This document shows positions 61,198-64,000 of a DNA stretch of 64,000 nt, piece after piece (the stretch's first letter is position 1; each line of letters opens with the position of its first letter). Position numbers and translations under genes: made by a program. Origin of the DNA: Lachnospiraceae bacterium (GTDB taxonomy: Bacteria > Bacillota > Clostridia > Lachnospirales > Lachnospiraceae); contig JAFZVZ010000006.1 in NCBI GenBank assembly GCA_017617545.1, positions 122,568 through 186,567 on the forward strand. Direction: 5' to 3'. Under the pieces are notes generated by a model. The model was not told the DNA's origin. It searched no databases and was given only the letters and a program-made list of their open reading frames with translations.

Positions 61198-62844
61198 CTA
61201 GTTTGCAGCATTTTCCGTAAAATTCTGCTCCGTCTGAGCAGGCGCTGCGTCCTTCACGATCAGCTCCTTCTCCTTGAAGAACAGCTGCGTGACGAGATAG
61301 CCGCCGATGGCTGAGATCAGGAGCGATGCCATGTAGACGATCGCATTTTGCACGAAACCGTGAGGGCCGGCGGTCATGACGAAGACGCCGAGGACGCCGG
61401 ACGGGCCCCAGGTCGTGGAGGCGACCTCCATGGTCATGATAAATGCTCCGCCGAAGCCGGCGCCGATGCTCGCGGTAACGAACGGCCGCCCGAGGGGCAG
61501 CGTGACACCGTAGATCAGGGGCTCTCCGACGCCGAGGACGCCTGCCGGGAGTGCCGCGTTAGCAACACGGCACAGGGCTTTGTTGCCCACGCGCTTGGCC
61601 TTGCGGATGATTGCGATCGCGGCGCCGACCTGTCCCGCGCCGGCCATGGCCAGGGCAGGATAGAGGATGACGTAACCAATCTCCTGGAGCTGCACCGTGT
61701 AGAGCGCGACGAGGCCGTGGTGCATACCCGTCGCCACCAGCGGCAGGAACAACGCGGCTGATATGTAGCCGGTGATCACGCGGACGATCACGCTCTTGGA
61801 GAGGCAAAGCTTGCCGATCGCGGACGCGATCCCGCCGGAGATGAAGCCGAACACCGGCATGACGATGCCGATGTAGAGCACCGCGCAGGTCACGATCGCG
61901 AGGAACGGCGTGAGGATCATTTGCAGACTATCCGGTATCTTCCTGCGAAGTCTTTTCTCGATGATGGAGAGGATGTAAACGCCGAATATGACAGCAAGCA
62001 CGCCGCCCTTTCCCGCGCACAGCACGGACGAAAGCGGCATTTGCTCATCGTAGAGGCCGAGCGCCGACGAGATCTTGTTGATGCCGTCGAGTGAGGTGAT
62101 CATGCCGAGCATGCCGCCGAGGATCGGCGTCGCGCCGAAGCGCTCCGCCGCGCGGTAGCCTGCCCACGCGGTCATGTAGGTCATGAACGAGGCGCTGATC
62201 AGCGTCAGAAAATTGTAGAGCACGCTCAACGGTTTGCTGTCCGCGTACCCCGGGCACAGCTGCGTCAACATCGCGGCAAAGCCCGCGCACAATCCCGCGG
62301 TCATCACGCCCGGGATCAGCGGTATGAAAATGCCGCCGATGATCTTGAGGAATTCCTTGACGCGGAATTTTTTGGAAGATTCGGCTGCCTGAGATTTCGC
62401 GGGTTTTGAGGTCTGCGTCGCAGCGGTCTTTGCGGTTTTTTCGGTTGCTGCCTCAGCAGTCTTCTCAGCTTTCTTTACGGTCTCCGAAGCCGCTGTCTCA
62501 GCAGTCTTCTCGACTTTCTTTACGGTCTCAGCGGCCTTAGCCTCAGCAACCTCCGTCGCTGCCTCCGCAGTCTCCACCGCTTCCGCGCCCTTCGCGAGCT
62601 CGGCGCGAAGCATGTCGCCGTACTTCTTGCTCTTTCCGGGGCCGACGACGATCTGGTAGTACTGCTCTTTGTCATGCACGAGGCCGAGCACACCATCCAT
62701 CGTCTCTAAGGGAGTGATGTCCGTCAGGCTCTCGTCCTTCACTGTGATGCGGAGGCGTGTCATGCAATTTTCCGCGGAAACAATGTTGTCCGCGCCGCCC
62801 ATGCAGCGGATGATCAACGCGATCTTGTCTTCATATTCACTCAT
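61198..62844 (-). CDS. PTS EIIBC component of the glucose superfamily (MurP/SacP-like), with long linker
   Basis: A 548-residue PTS permease. The EIIB domain (1-85) has the phosphocysteine C27 in ENCMTRLR. The EIIC domain (from about 170) has about ten helices and GEPLIYGVTLPLGRPF with MHHGLV, as in transporters for N-acetylmuramic acid, sucrose or beta-glucosides. Between them lies an unusual Ala/Glu/Lys helix of about 80 residues with AETVKKVEKTAE repeats. The EIIA domain is absent, as in MurP and SacP types. No murQ or glycosidase gene is adjacent, so the sugar is uncertain. GAGAGGT precedes ATG 62844. Confidence 0.85.
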   Translation of the reverse strand: MSEYEDKIALIIRCMGGADNIVSAENCMTRLRITVKDESLTDITPLETMDGVLGLVHDKEQYYQIVVGPGKSKKYGDMLRAELAKGAEAVETAEAATEVAEAKAAETVKKVEKTAETAASETVKKAEKTAEAATEKTAKTAATQTSKPAKSQAAESSKKFRVKEFLKIIGGIFIPLIPGVMTAGLCAGFAAMLTQLCPGYADSKPLSVLYNFLTLISASFMTYMTAWAGYRAAERFGATPILGGMLGMITSLDGINKISSALGLYDEQMPLSSVLCAGKGGVLAVIFGVYILSIIEKRLRRKIPDSLQMILTPFLAIVTCAVLYIGIVMPVFGFISGGIASAIGKLCLSKSVIVRVITGYISAALFLPLVATGMHHGLVALYTVQLQEIGYVILYPALAMAGAGQVGAAIAIIRKAKRVGNKALCRVANAALPAGVLGVGEPLIYGVTLPLGRPFVTASIGAGFGGAFIMTMEVASTTWGPSGVLGVFVMTAGPHGFVQNAIVYMASLLISAIGGYLVTQLFFKEKELIVKDAAPAQTEQNFTENAAN

Positions 62845-62934
62845 GCTACACCTCTCTTTGGGGGCTCCGCGGCCCCGCTGACACAACACTTTCTCTACAC
62901 CTTACTGCTCAACACTTTCGTCCGGTTCATCACT

Positions 62935-62999
62935 CCCGGCTCACACTTTCTTACCTGTTCAACCCAGCTCACACTCTCTTACCTGTTCAACCCGGCTCA
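62935..62999. repeat. 28-bp direct repeat at the end of the SpoU gene
   Basis: CCCGGCTCACACTTTCTTAC plus CTGTTCAA occurs at 62935 and 62963 (with CCCAGC and TCTC variants), and a third start CCCGGCTCAC at 62991 includes the stop codon of the methyltransferase gene. The period is 28 bp; probably slippage of the gene's 3' end. Confidence 0.7.
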
Positions 63000-63854
63000 C
63001 CCTTTCACCGGCTTTGTCAGCTCCCAGAAGCTGATGGCTCCGGCGGCAGATACGTTCAGGGAATCCACGCCGTAGTGCATCGGGATCATGACGCGGTAGT
63101 CGCACGCGGCGATCACTTCCTTCGGCAGGCCCGAGCCCTCATTTCCAAGGAGGATGGCCAGCTTCTCGTTGGCGCGGATCTCATCGTTGTCGATGCCGAC
63201 CGAATCCTCGGTGAGCGCCATCGCGACGGTCTTAAAGCCGTAGCTGTTGAGGATCCTAAGCAGCTCCGTGCCCGCGGATTCCTCCTTGGTCGCCATCGTC
63301 CACGGGATCTGGAAGACGGTTCCCATGCTGACGCGCGAGGAGCGTCTTGCGAGCGGGTCCACGGACGCGGCGGTCAGAAGCACACCGTCCATGCCGAGCG
63401 CCGCTGCCGAGCGGGTCATGGCGCCCGCGTTGGTCGGGTTCACCACGTCGAACATGACGGCGATGCGCTTCTTGTCGCGGCAGAATTCCTCCACGGTCGC
63501 GAGCGGTCTGCGTCGTAAAATCATCCAAAGCCCGCGCACCAGCGCGTACCCGGTGACCTGCGCGATCAGTTCGCTGACCGCGGTGTAGATCGGGATGGTC
63601 TCCTTCTTCTCCGTGCCCCAGTAGCGCTCGATCGCGTCGATGATCGGGACCGCCTCATCCTCCAGGCGGCACGTCTCCACAAGCATCGAGAGCGGCTCGT
63701 ACCCGGCCTCCAGCGCGCGCATGATCACGCTCTCGCTCTCGGCTAAGAATACACCGATCTCCGGTTCAAAGAGCCGGAACAACTGCGGCTCCGAGAATCT
63801 CTCGAAGACGTCGAGCTCCGGCGCGTTCAGGTCTGTGATTTCGATCAGGTTCAT
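62997..63854 (-). CDS. SpoU/TrmH-family RNA methyltransferase
   Basis: A 285-residue SPOUT methyltransferase that would 2'-O-methylate rRNA or tRNA with S-adenosylmethionine. Motif 1 is NPTNAGAMTRSAAALG, motif 2 LLGNEGSGLP, motif 3 GVDSLNVSAAGAI; together they form the trefoil knot and catalytic Arg/Asn/Ser set. The N-terminal 110 residues are a substrate-binding domain. The RNA target cannot be given. The ribosome binding site is weak; a hairpin lies just upstream. Confidence 0.92.
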   Translation of the reverse strand: MNLIEITDLNAPELDVFERFSEPQLFRLFEPEIGVFLAESESVIMRALEAGYEPLSMLVETCRLEDEAVPIIDAIERYWGTEKKETIPIYTAVSELIAQVTGYALVRGLWMILRRRPLATVEEFCRDKKRIAVMFDVVNPTNAGAMTRSAAALGMDGVLLTAASVDPLARRSSRVSMGTVFQIPWTMATKEESAGTELLRILNSYGFKTVAMALTEDSVGIDNDEIRANEKLAILLGNEGSGLPKEVIAACDYRVMIPMHYGVDSLNVSAAGAISFWELTKPVKG

Positions 63855-63866
63855 ATATACTCGTAT

Positions 63867-63896
63867 AATCCAATCATCAGGGATGATGCTTGGATT
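63867..63896 (-). promoter_or_regulatory. Hairpin in the leader of the SpoU gene
   Basis: AATCCAA-CATCA and TGATG-TTGGATT arms pair around GGGA (30 bp in all). It starts 13 bp before the ATG and could be a leader structure or operator. Beyond it, to 64000, no gene can be supported. Confidence 0.4.
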
Positions 63897-64000
63897 ATTT
63901 CCCTTTCTACCGGTTCTCCGGTTTCTTCAACTCATTCTCTGATATAATCTATTCGGCGCTGTGGATCTGTTTCTATATTTCGACAGCTTTGACTGGTATG

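Larger units (their letters stand above)
3763..62774. repeat. Dispersed octamer CGGAAAAT, at least 45 copies
   Basis: Copies read by eye in plus orientation start at 3763, 6299, 8260, 9229, 10636, 14923, 17692, 20234, 23340, 24328, 25794, 26208, 27586, 30663, 35906, 37435, 38424, 40652, 40981, 41916, 43271, 45798, 47797, 48291, 48823, 53645, 55494, 56042, 56601 and 60102. Reverse copies (ATTTTCCG) start at 4321, 6129, 14976, 21298, 22381, 23519, 23541, 27526, 31408, 32764, 35257, 45062, 49004, 61210 and 62767. About one or two would be expected at this base composition. Confidence 0.75.

Noticed and set aside
62935-62999. Attachment site of a mobile element
   Set aside because: The 28-bp repeats are adjacent, include the stop codon of the SpoU gene, and no integrase is nearby; slippage is a simpler explanation.

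Overview
The window looks like chromosomal DNA of a fairly G+C-rich member of the Clostridia, most likely Lachnospiraceae. Supporting signs are a T-box leader in front of pheST, vegetative promoters with many extended -10 elements (TGnTATACT type), strong AGGAGG ribosome binding sites, intrinsic terminators, several lipoproteins with Thr/Pro/Glu-rich stalks, and a standalone 2-hydroxyacyl-CoA dehydratase-type protein. This is inference from gene content; no marker gene such as rRNA is present.

Layout. 1-4.3 kb: the 5' part of purL (minus strand), then a divergent MraY-type transferase whose promoter carries a BlaI/MecI-like operator, a LysR regulator and an orphan MoxR ATPase. 4.4-8.3 kb: PrsA/SurA-like foldase lipoprotein, EamA transporter, and a lipoprotein behind a Pho-box-like repeat. 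8.3-17.8 kb: oligopeptide transporter operon oppA-B-C-D-F plus a DUF3899 protein; OppA, OppC, OppD and OppF all carry unusual extra sequence. 18-21.2 kb: OmpR-type two-component pair, a twin hairpin with identical loops, and a DUF4342 protein. 21.2-22.2 kb: a gene-poor stretch with two near-identical putative small-RNA genes. 22.2-34 kb: dehydratase-like protein, upp, a membrane phosphoesterase with a low-complexity surface protein, T-box-controlled pheST, a second membrane phosphoesterase, a low-molecular-weight phosphatase. 33-37.4 kb: an A+T-rich accessory segment with a NUDIX hydrolase and an AAA/DUF4143 ATPase, then an APH-like kinase and an XRE regulator. 37.5-48.7 kb: M1-peptidase lipoprotein, divergent LysR and Re-citrate/isopropylmalate synthase-like genes, an ABC exporter, and an operon of ABC-2 transporter plus NarL-type two-component system. 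49-52.4 kb: WYL regulator, HIRAN protein, J-domain coiled-coil protein and Sel1/TPR protein. 52.5-54.5 kb: a second AAA/DUF4143 ATPase, its 33-bp iterons, and an 84-bp palindromic tandem array. 54.6-64 kb: second M1 lipoprotein, sbcDC, an EIIBC PTS protein and a SpoU methyltransferase.

The most interesting signals are not ordinary genes. (1) The octamer CGGAAAAT occurs at least 45 times on the two strands, far above expectation, in genes and in gaps, at about the density of known DNA uptake sequences. (2) Both AAA/DUF4143 ATPase genes are preceded by direct repeats of unrelated sequence but the same 33-bp period, overlapping their promoters. (3) Two covarying hairpins with one identical 16-nt loop lie upstream of a response regulator. 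(4) Twin small-RNA genes with conserved promoter region and terminator lie 611 bp apart. (5) The peptide transporter is enlarged in four of its five components.
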